The notes: generated by a model not told the origin, from the sequence alone. A stretch of 64,000 bases of DNA from Winogradskyella epiphytica (GCF_003217215.1 NZ_QJTD01000002.1:446654-510653), one strand, 5' to 3'; shown: positions 1-9,308, numbered from the stretch's first letter. Numbers and translations are program-made.

Positions 1-1391
1 CTTTACGTATTAATCTTAATGCCGATATTTATGGTACTTTTTCCGAAATTGGAGCTGGACAAGAAACTGTTCGCCATTTTTTTAGAGCTGGAGGAGCATC
101 TGGAACTATAGCGAAGGCAATGTCTGCTTACGACAAGGATTTTAGTGACGCCATTTACGGAATTGAAGATGACAAACGATATGTAACGGAAGCAAGACTT
201 CGTAAGATGTTAAATCACGAAGTGAATTTAATGGAGGAGCGTATTACAAGAGATAAGCATCCTAATAAAATATTTTTCTCTTATGCCAATACTGTGGCGA
301 CTATTGATTTTGCTAAAAAATACAAAGGTCACGGTTGGGTTGGTATTAAGTATCAAGTTGGACCTAATGAAGAATATAATGAAATTGTTCTACATATCCG
401 ATTTAAAGAGAACGATGCGCGCTTACAACAAGAAACTCTTGGTAAATTAGGAACTAACTTAATTTATGGTGCTTTTTATAAGTACAATCAACCTCGTAAA
501 TTACTTCGTTATTTATACGATCATTTAGATAAAGATCAGCTAGAGATTGACACAATAAACTTCTCTGGCCCTGTATTTAAAGATGTTGATAACCGTTTAA
601 TGAGTTTACAACTTGTAAGGAATGGTATGACTGACGCCGTAATGTTTGCGCCAGATGGAAACAACGTTTTACCTGCTCGTGTACTTTACAAAAAGAATAT
701 CCTTACCTTAAGAGGTAGCTTTAGGCCAGTAACTAAAGTTAATATGGACATGTTTGAGAAATCTTATGAAATGTTCGTAAAGGAAAATAAGGTAGAAAAA
801 GATAAAACACAGGTTATTTTCGAAATTACCCTATCTAACCTTAGGGCCGAAGGAGAAATTGACGAACAAGATTTTATGGATCGTGCGAAGCTTCTGTGCT
901 CTTTGGGACAAACAGTACTAATTTCAAACTTCCAAGAATACTATAAACTGGTAGAGTACTTCTCACAATATACAAGAGCGAGAATGGGCTTAGCCATGGG
1001 CGTTAATAACCTCATTGATATTTTCGACGAGAAATATTATCGTCACTTAAGTGGTGGAATTCTAGAGGCCTTCGGAAAACTGTTCTATAAGGATTTAAGA
1101 GTGTATCTTTATCCAATGGAAAATGATGATGGCAGTATAACTAATAGTGAAAATCTGAAAGTTCACCCTCGTATGAAAGAACTTTATAAGTTCTTTAAAT
1201 ACAATGGAAAAGTTGTAGACATCTCAGACTACGATGCTTCTAACCTATCTGTTTTCTCGAGAACTGTTCTTAAAATGATTGCGAACAATGAACCAGGATG
1301 GGAAAAGATGCTGCCCGAAGGTGTATCTAAACTAATTAAAGAGAAAAGCTTATTCGGATGTGAATCTGAAGAAGTGTTACATAAGAACTAA
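1..1391 (+). CDS. Conserved protein of unknown function, 5'-truncated by the window edge
   Basis: The reading frame is open from base 3, so the internal Met at 120 is not the start: about 39 residues containing a Gly-rich stretch (YGTFSEIGAGQE, then RAGGASGTIAKAMSAYD) precede it in frame. About 460 residues are visible, ending at a TAA. There is no signal peptide or membrane segment in the visible part, so it is probably cytoplasmic. I do not recognise a characterised family; it reads like a broadly conserved bacterial protein and I assign no function. A strong bidirectional terminator follows, separating it from the convergent peroxiredoxin gene. Confidence 0.75.
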   Translation, partial: LRINLNADIYGTFSEIGAGQETVRHFFRAGGASGTIAKAMSAYDKDFSDAIYGIEDDKRYVTEARLRKMLNHEVNLMEERITRDKHPNKIFFSYANTVATIDFAKKYKGHGWVGIKYQVGPNEEYNEIVLHIRFKENDARLQQETLGKLGTNLIYGAFYKYNQPRKLLRYLYDHLDKDQLEIDTINFSGPVFKDVDNRLMSLQLVRNGMTDAVMFAPDGNNVLPARVLYKKNILTLRGSFRPVTKVNMDMFEKSYEMFVKENKVEKDKTQVIFEITLSNLRAEGEIDEQDFMDRAKLLCSLGQTVLISNFQEYYKLVEYFSQYTRARMGLAMGVNNLIDIFDEKYYRHLSGGILEAFGKLFYKDLRVYLYPMENDDGSITNSENLKVHPRMKELYKFFKYNGKVVDISDYDASNLSVFSRTVLKMIANNEPGWEKMLPEGVSKLIKEKSLFGCESEEVLHKN

Positions 1392-1410
1392 GTTTTTACG
1401 ATAACAAATA

Positions 1411-1445
1411 AAAAAGCGACCCTATTAAAAATGAGGTCGCTTTTT
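1411..1445. terminator. Bidirectional intrinsic terminator
   Basis: The arms AAAAAGCGACC and GGTCGCTTTTT (1411-1421 with 1435-1445) surround a 13-nt loop. Poly-A on one side and poly-T on the other let it serve both the upstream plus-strand gene and the convergent minus-strand bcp gene. Confidence 0.85.
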
Positions 1446-1466
1446 TTTATTTATATCACTTAAATT

Positions 1467-1922
1467 TTAATCTGTTAAGATTTGATCTGTATGCGTTTTA
1501 GTTTTTACTTTAGTAATGACATTCACTAAAACTCCATTTTCATCAATCACAAAGGTTGTTCTGTGAATGCCATCGTATTCTCTTCCCATAAACTTTTTTG
1601 GTCCCCAAACTCCAAATGCTTCTATAACCGACTTGTCTTCGTCAGCTAATAACGGATATTGAAAATCGTATTTATTTTTAAAGTTAGATTGTCTTTTGGC
1701 ACTATCTGCACTTACTCCCAAAATTTCGTAGCCTTGAGCTTTAAATCGCTCGTAATTGTCATTTAAATTACAAGCTTCGGCTGTACAACCTGGTGTACTC
1801 GCTTTTGGGTAAAAGAAAATGACTAATTTTTTGCCTTTATAATCCGATAATGAAATCGTATTTCCTTGTTCATCCTTGGCTGAAAAATCTGGCGCCTTAT
1901 CTCCTACGTTTAAGTGTGTCAT
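1467..1922 (-). CDS. bcp: Thioredoxin-dependent peroxiredoxin, Bcp/PrxQ type
   Basis: The 151-aa protein has the thioredoxin-fold AhpC/TSA domain over nearly its whole length. The active-site segment PKASTPGCTAEAC gives peroxidatic Cys46 and a resolving Cys51 five residues later, which is the diagnostic spacing of atypical 2-Cys PrxQ enzymes. It reduces hydrogen peroxide and organic hydroperoxides with electrons from thioredoxin, in the cytoplasm. Its length is normal for the family. It is divergent from the endonuclease III gene with only 37 bases between start codons, so the two promoters must overlap or sit inside each other. Identification is firm. Confidence 0.95.
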   Translation of the reverse strand: MTHLNVGDKAPDFSAKDEQGNTISLSDYKGKKLVIFFYPKASTPGCTAEACNLNDNYERFKAQGYEILGVSADSAKRQSNFKNKYDFQYPLLADEDKSVIEAFGVWGPKKFMGREYDGIHRTTFVIDENGVLVNVITKVKTKTHTDQILTD

Positions 1923-1959
1923 AATTGTTTAAATTTGTGTTTCTGTAAAAATACAATGA

Positions 1960-2619
1960 ATGACTAAGCAAGAAAAGGTAGAATTTGTTATAAATACGTT
2001 AAATCAGCTCTATCCTGAAATTCCAACACCTCTAGATCACAAGGATCCTTATACTTTATTAATCGCAGTATTGATGTCGGCACAGAGCACAGACGTTCGT
2101 GTCAATCAAATTACGCCCTTATTATTTGAGCGTGCAGATAACCCTTACGATATGGTAAAGTTAAGTGTTGAAGAAATTCGGGAAATTATAAAGCCTGTCG
2201 GGCTGTCTCCTATGAAAAGTAAAGGAATTCACGGCTTATCTCAAATATTAATTGACAAACACAATGGAGAAGTCCCAAGAACTTTTGAAGAATTAGAAGA
2301 ATTACCTGCGGTCGGACATAAAACAGCAGGAGTTGTATTAGCTCAGGCTTTCGATATTCCAGCATTTCCTGTAGACACACATATACATCGCTTAATGTAT
2401 CGTTGGAACTTATCTAACGGAAAAAACGTGGTGCAAACTGAAAAAGACGCGAAACGATTATTTCCAAAAGAACTTTGGAATGATTTACACCTTCAAATTA
2501 TATGGTATGGTAGAGAATACTCTCCTGCTCGAGGTTGGGATTTAGAGAAAGATATTATTACTAAAACTATAGGTCGGAAATCGGTATTAGATGACTATTA
2601 CAAAAAAATGAAGAAATAG
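1960..2619 (+). CDS. nth: Endonuclease III (DNA glycosylase/AP lyase) without the Fe-S cluster ligands
   Basis: The 219-aa HhH-GPD glycosylase removes oxidised pyrimidines in base excision repair. The helix-hairpin-helix ends in LPAVGHKTA with catalytic Lys121, and the catalytic Asp139 lies in FPVDTHIHR. In most Nth proteins four C-terminal cysteines (C-x6-C-x2-C-x5-C) hold a [4Fe-4S] cluster. Here that region reads YGREYSPARGWDLEKD, and the entire protein contains no cysteine. The rest of the protein is intact and of normal length, so this looks like a cluster-less but active variant rather than a decayed gene. It starts at the ATG at 1960, divergent from bcp. Confidence 0.93.
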   Translation: MTKQEKVEFVINTLNQLYPEIPTPLDHKDPYTLLIAVLMSAQSTDVRVNQITPLLFERADNPYDMVKLSVEEIREIIKPVGLSPMKSKGIHGLSQILIDKHNGEVPRTFEELEELPAVGHKTAGVVLAQAFDIPAFPVDTHIHRLMYRWNLSNGKNVVQTEKDAKRLFPKELWNDLHLQIIWYGREYSPARGWDLEKDIITKTIGRKSVLDDYYKKMKK

Positions 2620-2749
2620 GATTTCATTATCACAGGTTCAATAACACTCAGTTATCTAACTATTTCCATTAGCTTTTCCTTTCAATAGTATTGCGAATAA
2701 CCGTATTTAATGGTACAATTATTGCGGCCTAATTTAAAACCAATTCCGA

Positions 2750-3301
2750 ATGAAAAAGTTCATTATCTTAGTTTTAGTTCTAGTATTGACTTCATGTATT
2801 CCTTATAAGATAGCTCCTAAATTTAAAAACCAAGATTATAAGGTGATGCAGGCCAAAAAATTTCAACGTAAATTACCGAGAGAAACCTCTTTTATTTTTA
2901 AAGACCCGAAAGATGCGGATGAGTTTTACAACTACATTAATAAAAAATACAATTTAGATAATATTGAGGTCGGAATTAATACGCCTTTTAAACTTAAAGG
3001 CGAAACCTTGTATTTAACTTATTACGAAGCAGAGCGAACGGATGAAATTGTCAACCTTCCCTTTGTTCTCGTCGATGCTAAACGAGATAGTAATGGAAAC
3101 TCTCGTCTGTTTGAAAATAATTATACGACTAGAACTGGTCATTGGTATATTATCATTACAATTTATGATAAAAACCTTAAAAATTGCCTTAGAGACCATC
3201 ATCCATTAAAGGACCATACCCTAAAGTATTTAGAAGATTTAAAGAAAGAGTACCTCACAACCCACAATTACGAGGAACTATTATTCACAAAAAAATCCTG
3301 A
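2750..3301 (+). CDS. Putative lipoprotein of unknown function
   Basis: The 183-aa protein begins with a short hydrophobic signal (MKKFIILVLVLVL) ending in the lipobox LTSC, which puts the lipidated cysteine at residue 16; it should be anchored in the inner or outer membrane facing the periplasm. The mature part is mixed charged and aromatic with no motif I recognise. It stands alone between nth and the sigma-factor gene. Its TGA stop codon lies inside the stem of the following terminator. The lipoprotein call is well supported; the function is unknown. Confidence 0.8.
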   Translation: MKKFIILVLVLVLTSCIPYKIAPKFKNQDYKVMQAKKFQRKLPRETSFIFKDPKDADEFYNYINKKYNLDNIEVGINTPFKLKGETLYLTYYEAERTDEIVNLPFVLVDAKRDSNGNSRLFENNYTTRTGHWYIIITIYDKNLKNCLRDHHPLKDHTLKYLEDLKKEYLTTHNYEELLFTKKS

Positions 3302-3321
3302 TTTTATCAAATCAGGATTTT
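3292..3321. terminator. Terminator overlapping the lipoprotein stop codon
   Basis: A perfect 13-bp inverted repeat (3292-3304 with 3309-3321) has a TATC loop, and both arms carry AATCCTGATT or its complement. The TGA stop at 3299-3301 is part of the left arm. Flanking A and T runs suit termination on both strands, so it also serves the minus-strand small gene that ends at 3331. Confidence 0.8.
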
Positions 3322-3330
3322 CTTTAGAAT

Positions 3331-3474
3331 TTAATTCAGAAGTGCTTCAAACTTCATTTTATTATAATTCATAACACTTAAAGCTTTTGAGTAATTCAAA
3401 AGAAAACTAATCGTTTCGTCCTTTGGTTTTAAATTATAAGGTTTATGAGAAGCATTAGAGTAAATTTTCGCCAT
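3331..3474 (-). CDS. Small conserved-looking protein, 47 aa, downstream of an ECF sigma gene
   Basis: This short frame runs from an ATG at 3474 to a TAA at 3331 and encodes 47 residues starting MAKIYSNASHKPYNLKPK and ending in FEALLN. The composition is that of a real soluble protein, rich in Lys, Asn and Tyr with amphipathic stretches (ETISFLLNYSKAL). It begins 57 nt after the sigma-factor stop on the same strand and ends next to a terminator, so the two are probably co-transcribed. I recall similar small proteins beside sigma genes in flavobacteria but cannot verify that here. Function unknown. Confidence 0.65.
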   Translation of the reverse strand: MAKIYSNASHKPYNLKPKDETISFLLNYSKALSVMNYNKMKFEALLN

Positions 3475-3531
3475 GTTTTCTAATTATAAGTTACTACATA
3501 GCAAAAACGTTACTAATATTCATTTATTGTA

Positions 3532-4116
3532 TCAATTGGTTAATACTATATTATTTTGCTCAATAACCTTACGCATATTAATTAATGCATAGCGCATTCT
3601 TCCTAATGCCGTATTAATACTTACACCTGTACGTTCTGAAATTTCTTTAAAGCTCATATCTTGATACATACGCATCATAAGCACTTGTTTTTGATCTTCG
3701 GGTAGCTCTTCAATAATACGTCTTACATCAGATTCTACCTGGTCTTTAATTAAGGTCTTCTCTGCATTTAAGGTTGAATCACTTAAAACAGAAAAAATAC
3801 TAAACTCACCTGTATTATCAAATTTAGGCATACGACTATTCTTTCTAAAATGGTCAATAACCAAGTTATGAGCTATTCGCATGACCCATGGAAGAAACTT
3901 ACCTTCTTCATTATATTTTCCTCTTTTCAAAGTTTTTATCACTTTTATAAAAGTGTCTTGAAAAACATCTTCAGTTATATCTCTATCGTAAACTTTAGAG
4001 TAAATAAAGCTGTAAATTTTCTGCTTGTGCCTTTCGATTAAAACCGATAGTGCACTCTCGTCACCGTTAATATAGTTACTAACCAACTCAGCGTCTTGGA
4101 TAAGTTCTTTTTTCAT
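3532..4116 (-). CDS. RNA polymerase sigma factor, sigma-70 family (ECF type)
   Basis: The 194-aa protein has the two-domain ECF layout. Region 2 lies at about residues 25-95 (RDITEDVFQDTFIKVIK, then FLPWVMRIAHNLVIDHFRK), and region 4 at about 135-185 has the helix-turn-helix (MSFKEISERTGVSINTALGRMRYAL). It directs core RNA polymerase to a specific promoter set. No anti-sigma gene is adjacent; instead a 47-aa gene follows. A TAnnTTTG promoter box about 110 nt upstream implies a leader of roughly 100 nt. The regulon cannot be read from the sequence. Confidence 0.9.
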   Translation of the reverse strand: MKKELIQDAELVSNYINGDESALSVLIERHKQKIYSFIYSKVYDRDITEDVFQDTFIKVIKTLKRGKYNEEGKFLPWVMRIAHNLVIDHFRKNSRMPKFDNTGEFSIFSVLSDSTLNAEKTLIKDQVESDVRRIIEELPEDQKQVLMMRMYQDMSFKEISERTGVSINTALGRMRYALINMRKVIEQNNIVLTN

Positions 4117-4224
4117 ACAAATTACTTTAATACCTAACAGTTGCCTGCTAAGGTTTGGGGTTTCTAGCTAATTTTTTTAAAGTAATTTTATATGATACGC
4201 AGTTGTCTTTTTATGAATAAGTCT

Positions 4225-4232
4225 CAAATATA
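4225..4232 (-). promoter_or_regulatory. Candidate Bacteroidota -7 box for the sigma-factor gene
   Basis: On the minus strand this reads TATATTTG, matching TAnnTTTG. A TTG lies 21 nt further upstream, slightly beyond the usual spacing. The implied leader is about 100 nt. Confidence 0.45.
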
Positions 4233-4322
4233 ACAACAAAGAATCCGAATTAGCAAAATTTAGTCTTAAAATTTAACATTTTGTCGGATAAACAGTTCCT
4301 TTAATAGATGGGATAGTTATAG

Positions 4323-4330
4323 TATCTTTG
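4323..4330 (+). promoter_or_regulatory. Candidate -7 box for uvrA
   Basis: TATCTTTG fits TAnnTTTG and lies 25 nt before the uvrA ATG. No clear -33 TTG is present at the standard spacing. Confidence 0.5.
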
Positions 4331-4354
4331 CCAAATTAGATAGCCAAGAAATTT

Positions 4355-7144
4355 ATGAACAGTACTAATTTAGACGTAAACCCAAAGGAAAACATCATAA
4401 TAAAAGGAGCAAAACTCCATAATCTTAAGAATATCGATGTTGTTATTCCGAGAAATAAATTGGTGGTTATAACTGGACTGTCTGGTTCAGGTAAATCGAG
4501 TTTAGCATTTGACACACTTTATGCTGAAGGTCAACGGCGTTACGTAGAAAGCCTTAGTAGTTATGCACGACAATTTTTAGGTCGTTTAAATAAACCTAAA
4601 GTAGATTATATTAAAGGAATTGCACCTGCTATTGCTATTGAGCAAAAGGTAAATTCTACGAATCCGCGTTCAACAGTTGGTACAACCACAGAAATCTATG
4701 ATTATCTAAAATTACTCTTCGCTCGTATAGGTAAGACCTACTCTCCTATTTCAGGACAAGAGGTTAAAAAACATACGGTATCAGACGTTATAAATTTTGT
4801 GTCTAAATTTGAAGAAGGCACCAAACTACTTCTCTTAGCGCCTATCATCTTAGAAGAAGGACGAACTATTGAGAACAAACTTCAAACGCTTCAACAGCAA
4901 GGTTATGCTCGTATCAAACTTAAAGGAGATGTTCTTAGAATTGATGATGCCTTAAAACAAGAGATTAAATCGGACCAAGATTTGTTCTTAGTTGTAGATA
5001 GAATCATTTTTAAAAATGAAGAAGACTTTTTAAATCGATTAGCAGACGCAATAGGAACCGCATTTTTTGAAGGGGTTGGTACTTGTATCATAGAATCCCT
5101 TACCGACAACGAACAAACGGTATTTAATAATAAGTTTGAAATTGATGGTATGACGTTTTTAGAACCGAATGCTCATTTTTTCAGCTTTAATAATCCTTAT
5201 GGCGCCTGTCCTAAATGTGAAGGTTATGGCGATATTGTAGGTATAGATGAAGACTTAGTGATTCCCAATACCGCATTATCGGTGTATGAAAATGCTATTT
5301 TTCCATGGCGTGGAGAAACCATGAGTTGGTATAAAGATCAATTGGTGAACAATTCACATAAATTCGATTTCCCAATTCACAAACCCTATTTCCAACTCAG
5401 TGATGAACATAAAGCGCTTATTTGGACAGGAAATCAATATTTTGAAGGCTTAGATAGCTTTTTCGCAGAATTAGAATCCAAGGCTTATAAAATTCAGAAT
5501 CGCGTGATGTTATCCCGATATCGCGGCAAAACCAAGTGTAGCTTGTGTAGAGGAAAACGTTTACGGGAAGAGACGAATTATGTAAAGGTTGGAAACGCAA
5601 CCATCACTGATTTAGTGGACTTGCCTTTAGATGAATTGAGTGTTTTCTTTATTAAATTAGAATTAAGCGAAAGTGATGCTAAAATTGCCAAACGCCTTCT
5701 TACAGAAATTAATACACGATTGGAATTCTTATCTAATGTCGGTTTAAGATATTTAACTTTAAATAGAAAATCGAACACCTTATCCGGTGGAGAAAGTCAG
5801 CGTATTAACTTAGCAACGTCTCTTGGCAGTAGCTTAGTAGGCTCCATGTACATTTTAGACGAACCAAGTATTGGCTTGCATCCAAAAGATACAGAAAGTC
5901 TAATTGAAGTTTTAAAATCCTTACGTAATTTAGGAAATACGGTAATCGTAGTAGAACACGATGAAGATATTATGAAAGCTGCCGATGCTATTATAGATAT
6001 TGGTCCTGAGGCGGGAACTTTAGGTGGCGAAGTCGTTGCTGTTGGTGATTTTAAAAGTATTTTAAAAGCAGATACCTTAACAGCAAAATACCTTAATGGC
6101 GATTTAGAAATTGAAGTCCCTAAGAAACGACGAACCTCCAAATATAGTGTCGACATTATTGGTGCTCGTGAACACAACTTAAAAAATATAGATGTTAGTT
6201 TTCCTCTAGAAATGTTAACTGTTCTAACTGGTGTTTCTGGAAGTGGAAAAAGTACTCTAGTAAAAAACATTCTTTATCCTTCTATTCAAAAAAAACTTAC
6301 CGGTTTTAGCGATAAAATCGGGCAAGTTTCTGAAGTAAAAGGCAATTTTAGTAATATTCAGCATATAGAATTTGTAGATCAGAATCCAATTGGACGTTCC
6401 TCACGTTCTAACCCTGTTACTTATATTAAAGCTTATGACGATATTCGTTCGTTGTTTGCTTCTCAAAAGCTAAGCAAAATCCGAAACTATCAAGCCAAAC
6501 ATTTTAGTTTCAACGTCGATGGTGGACGTTGCGAAACTTGCAAAGGGGAAGGCGAAGTCACCATTGAAATGCAGTTCATGGCCGATGTACATCTGACCTG
6601 TGATGTTTGTAATGGTAAACGATTTAAAAAAGAAGTTTTAGAAGTTAAATTTGAAGAAAAGTCTATTGACGATATCTTAAATCTAACCATTGATGATGCG
6701 ATTGCTTTTTTCAGCAAGCATAATGAAACAAAAATCCAAAATAAATTACAGCCGCTTCAAGATGTTGGGTTAGGATATGTTACTTTAGGTCAATCCTCCT
6801 CTACGCTTTCTGGTGGTGAAGCACAACGTATAAAGCTCGCTACTTTCTTAGGAAAGGGAAGCAAAAGTGATAACGCCTTATTTATCTTTGATGAACCTAC
6901 AACTGGTTTACACTTTCATGATATAAAGAAACTACTCAAATCCTTTCAAGCCTTAATTGCCAAAGGACATTCGATCATTGTGATTGAACACAATATAGAC
7001 CTCATAAAATGTGCTGATTATATTATTGATTTAGGCCCTGACGGTGGGAAATATGGCGGAAAATTAGTAGCTTCGGGAACACCTGAAGAAATTGTAAAAA
7101 ACAAGGATTCGGTGACTGGAAAATATTTGAAAGATAAATTGTGA
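4355..7144 (+). CDS. uvrA: UvrABC excinuclease subunit A
   Basis: The 929-aa DNA-damage sensor of nucleotide excision repair is close to the usual 940-aa length. It has two ABC ATPase modules: the first Walker A is GLSGSGKSS at residues 41-49 with signature [12 protein letters not shown], and the second is GVSGSGKST with signature [12 protein letters not shown]. Zinc-binding pairs are visible as [16 protein letters not shown] and CETCKGEG...CDVCNGKR. The UvrB-binding and insertion regions are present, so it is the repair-type protein. uvrB and uvrC are not in the window. A membrane-protein gene follows after a single base and is probably co-transcribed. Confidence 0.95.
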   Translation: MNSTNLDVNPKENIIIKGAKLHNLKNIDVVIPRNKLVVITGLSGSGKSSLAFDTLYAEGQRRYVESLSSYARQFLGRLNKPKVDYIKGIAPAIAIEQKVNSTNPRSTVGTTTEIYDYLKLLFARIGKTYSPISGQEVKKHTVSDVINFVSKFEEGTKLLLLAPIILEEGRTIENKLQTLQQQGYARIKLKGDVLRIDDALKQEIKSDQDLFLVVDRIIFKNEEDFLNRLADAIGTAFFEGVGTCIIESLTDNEQTVFNNKFEIDGMTFLEPNAHFFSFNNPYGACPKCEGYGDIVGIDEDLVIPNTALSVYENAIFPWRGETMSWYKDQLVNNSHKFDFPIHKPYFQLSDEHKALIWTGNQYFEGLDSFFAELESKAYKIQNRVMLSRYRGKTKCSLCRGKRLREETNYVKVGNATITDLVDLPLDELSVFFIKLELSESDAKIAKRLLTEINTRLEFLSNVGLRYLTLNRKSNTLSGGESQRINLATSLGSSLVGSMYILDEPSIGLHPKDTESLIEVLKSLRNLGNTVIVVEHDEDIMKAADAIIDIGPEAGTLGGEVVAVGDFKSILKADTLTAKYLNGDLEIEVPKKRRTSKYSVDIIGAREHNLKNIDVSFPLEMLTVLTGVSGSGKSTLVKNILYPSIQKKLTGFSDKIGQVSEVKGNFSNIQHIEFVDQNPIGRSSRSNPVTYIKAYDDIRSLFASQKLSKIRNYQAKHFSFNVDGGRCETCKGEGEVTIEMQFMADVHLTCDVCNGKRFKKEVLEVKFEEKSIDDILNLTIDDAIAFFSKHNETKIQNKLQPLQDVGLGYVTLGQSSSTLSGGEAQRIKLATFLGKGSKSDNALFIFDEPTTGLHFHDIKKLLKSFQALIAKGHSIIVIEHNIDLIKCADYIIDLGPDGGKYGGKLVASGTPEEIVKNKDSVTGKYLKDKL

Positions 7145-7145
7145 T

Positions 7146-7754
7146 ATGAAACCAATTGTAAGCACTACCGAATTAGAAGAACTCAAACTTAAAGTTGATA
7201 CTTCCCCATTGAAAATCGGCGGTGCCAATTTTAAAACCAATGTTCTCTTAGAAGTTTCTAGCTCCAAATTAGTTTACAAACCATCGCATGGAGTCGCAAT
7301 CTTCTGTTTTTCATTTTTGGCCGTAGGTTTGGGTGTGTTATTTTTTAGTATTCTACCTATTATTAAAGGTAGTACACAAATTATGGGAACCCAATGGTTC
7401 CTTATTTTATTCGGATTATTATTTACAGGTGCTGGTGTTTTTATGTTTTACAACTTTTATAAACCTAGAGTGTTTGATAAGCAGTTGGGATTTTATTATA
7501 AATCTTATAAACTCGATCCCAATCAAAAAAGTAAAAACAATAAAAACAAACCGATTCGTTTAAAATCAATTAAAGCCATTCAAATTATAGGAGAGCATGT
7601 TAGTAACGACAAAGGGTCTTTTAAAAGTTTTGAATTGAATTTAGTCTTAGAAGACGGGACAAGAAGAAATGTTGTAGACCACGGCAATTTAAAAGCTATA
7701 ATCCGAGATGCTGAACGCTTAAGTGAGTTTCTAAATATCCCAATATGGCATTAA
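7146..7754 (+). CDS. Unknown protein with two membrane segments, downstream of uvrA
   Basis: The 202-aa protein has a soluble N-terminus, two adjacent hydrophobic helices at about residues 48-70 and 80-102, then a charged C-terminal domain (Lys/Asn-rich linker, then a beta-rich region ending IPIWH). The layout suggests an inner-membrane hairpin with a cytoplasmic C-terminal domain. It starts one base after the uvrA stop, so translational coupling is likely. I do not recognise the family. Membrane placement is well supported; a DNA-repair role is not shown by proximity alone. Confidence 0.75.
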   Translation: MKPIVSTTELEELKLKVDTSPLKIGGANFKTNVLLEVSSSKLVYKPSHGVAIFCFSFLAVGLGVLFFSILPIIKGSTQIMGTQWFLILFGLLFTGAGVFMFYNFYKPRVFDKQLGFYYKSYKLDPNQKSKNNKNKPIRLKSIKAIQIIGEHVSNDKGSFKSFELNLVLEDGTRRNVVDHGNLKAIIRDAERLSEFLNIPIWH

Positions 7755-7970
7755 GATTAAGAGAATTAATGAGTCTATAAAAATCATAAAATTGCTTCTA
7801 TTCTTTCCGTTTTAAAATTTACTAAATTTTAAAAACCCCAAATCACCCAACATAAATCACTACATAACAATTACTTAAGTCTAATCTAGTCCATTTGACA
7901 ATTAATAGTTTCGGTTTTTGGCACGTTGTTTGTTTTATACGAAGTGAGTTTAATTTAAAACCCATTCATT

Positions 7971-9239
7971 ATGAAACGATTACTATTTTTATTTGCAGGT
8001 CTAGTTGCTTTAAGCACTACTGCATTCGCATCAACCAACACAGCAACTGAAGCAGATGCTTCCATTCATAATTACGTGAGAGGTTATAGTAATTCTTTCA
8101 TATTTACTGAGGGAGGTATTGAATTTTCAGTTTTCCGAGATGGTCAATTTGATTTTTACATTCCAGATTATGGACCAAATGTAAATGTTGGGATTAACAC
8201 ACCTGGATTCAGCTTGAGTTTTAATTCTGGTTACGATTATAACCCATATGTACAGTATGATAGTTTTGGGGCCATTATCCAAATTGAAAACACGCCTATT
8301 TTTTACGATTATTATGGTCGTGTTAATCAAATAGGAAATATTTTCATTAGCTATAATGGATTCGGCAGAATCAATAGGATTGGTGGACTTAACGTTTATT
8401 ATAGAAATAATGCCTTTTGGAGATATGATGGATATATTAACGTTTATAACAGATCTTATGTTTATAGACCATGGCACAGGTATTACGCTGTACCACATGT
8501 AAACTATTGTGTTGTTCAAACTATTCCTTACAGACAACATTATGTTCCAGTAAGACATATTTATTATAGACCTTATAAAAACAACGTAAGACATTATAAT
8601 ATTGGAAGACGTGGGCACCGAGATATTGGAAGACGTTCAAATTCAACACGAATTAGTGATAGATATGTACAGACGCCTAGAAATAAACAAGAGCGTAGTC
8701 TTAGAGCACGTGTACAACGTGATCGTGCTGCAATAGCAAGTACTAGATCGTCACAATTACGTACAGACAATTCTGCTCGGGCAACGCGTAACTCAAATGT
8801 AAGCACCAGATCTAACATATCACGCTCTACGGATAGGGCAACAAGTACAAGATCTTCTAATGCGAGAGTAAAATCACCAACGAAATCAAGTACAACGAGA
8901 AATGACAGAGCTGTTAGTACGCGTTCAAATAGAGTAACAACTCCAACAAGAACAGTAAATAATAGCAAAACATCTACAACAAGAAATTCGCGTAGTAATG
9001 TGACCAGAACAAATAAAGCTGTGTCTAATAGAAAAGTACAAAGAACACAAGGTACTTCTTCAAGAAAGCCACAAGCTACACAAGCTCGTACTTATAGTAA
9101 GCCGAAGTCACAGAACACAAGGCAAAGAAGTACCGTTCAGAATAAAAGAAAGTCATCGTCAGTAAGTAATAGGTCTACTTCAAGTAGAAATACGAATCAA
9201 AAATCTACTAGATCTAATACAAGACGAACAAGAGGATAA
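7971..9239 (+). CDS. Secreted protein with a long basic Ser/Thr/Arg/Asn-rich tail
   Basis: The 422-aa protein has a clear signal peptide (MKRLLFLFAGLVALSTTAFA). Residues of about 30-210 form a Tyr/Gly/Asn-rich, probably beta-structured region with short repeated patterns (GRVNQIGNIFISYNGFGRINRIGG). From about residue 215 to the end it is low-complexity, strongly basic and made almost entirely of Ser, Thr, Arg, Asn and Lys. The protein is therefore predicted to be exported with an intrinsically disordered polycationic tail that could bind polyanions such as surface glycans or extracellular DNA (inference). It stands alone, with a terminator behind it. Confidence 0.8.
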   Translation: MKRLLFLFAGLVALSTTAFASTNTATEADASIHNYVRGYSNSFIFTEGGIEFSVFRDGQFDFYIPDYGPNVNVGINTPGFSLSFNSGYDYNPYVQYDSFGAIIQIENTPIFYDYYGRVNQIGNIFISYNGFGRINRIGGLNVYYRNNAFWRYDGYINVYNRSYVYRPWHRYYAVPHVNYCVVQTIPYRQHYVPVRHIYYRPYKNNVRHYNIGRRGHRDIGRRSNSTRISDRYVQTPRNKQERSLRARVQRDRAAIASTRSSQLRTDNSARATRNSNVSTRSNISRSTDRATSTRSSNARVKSPTKSSTTRNDRAVSTRSNRVTTPTRTVNNSKTSTTRNSRSNVTRTNKAVSNRKVQRTQGTSSRKPQATQARTYSKPKSQNTRQRSTVQNKRKSSSVSNRSTSSRNTNQKSTRSNTRRTRG

Positions 9240-9264
9240 TAAAATTTTGGTTGGTTAGTAGAAT

Positions 9265-9303
9265 ATCCAGTGAAATGTGTGCCTCAAAGCACTTTTACTG
9301 GAT
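9265..9303 (+). other. Hairpin without T-tract after the secreted-protein gene
   Basis: The arms ATCCAGT and ACTGGAT (9265-9271 with 9297-9303) extend through AAA/TTT pairs. It lacks a T run; it may stabilise the mRNA end just before the true terminator at 9309-9340. Confidence 0.4.
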
Positions 9304-9308
9304 TTCTC

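Noticed and set aside
1960..2619. Nth as a decaying gene because of missing cysteines
   Set aside because: Active-site residues, helix-hairpin-helix and length are intact, so the loss of the cluster looks adaptive or neutral, not decay.
4903..6717. Minus-strand open frames opposite uvrA
   Set aside because: Antisense shadows of a strongly conserved coding sequence; the uvrA frame explains the region.
8127..8968. Two minus-strand open frames of 163 and 124 aa opposite the secreted polycationic protein
   Set aside because: They result from skewed codon use in low-complexity sequence (Ser/Thr/Arg codons read backwards); no start context or recognisable product.
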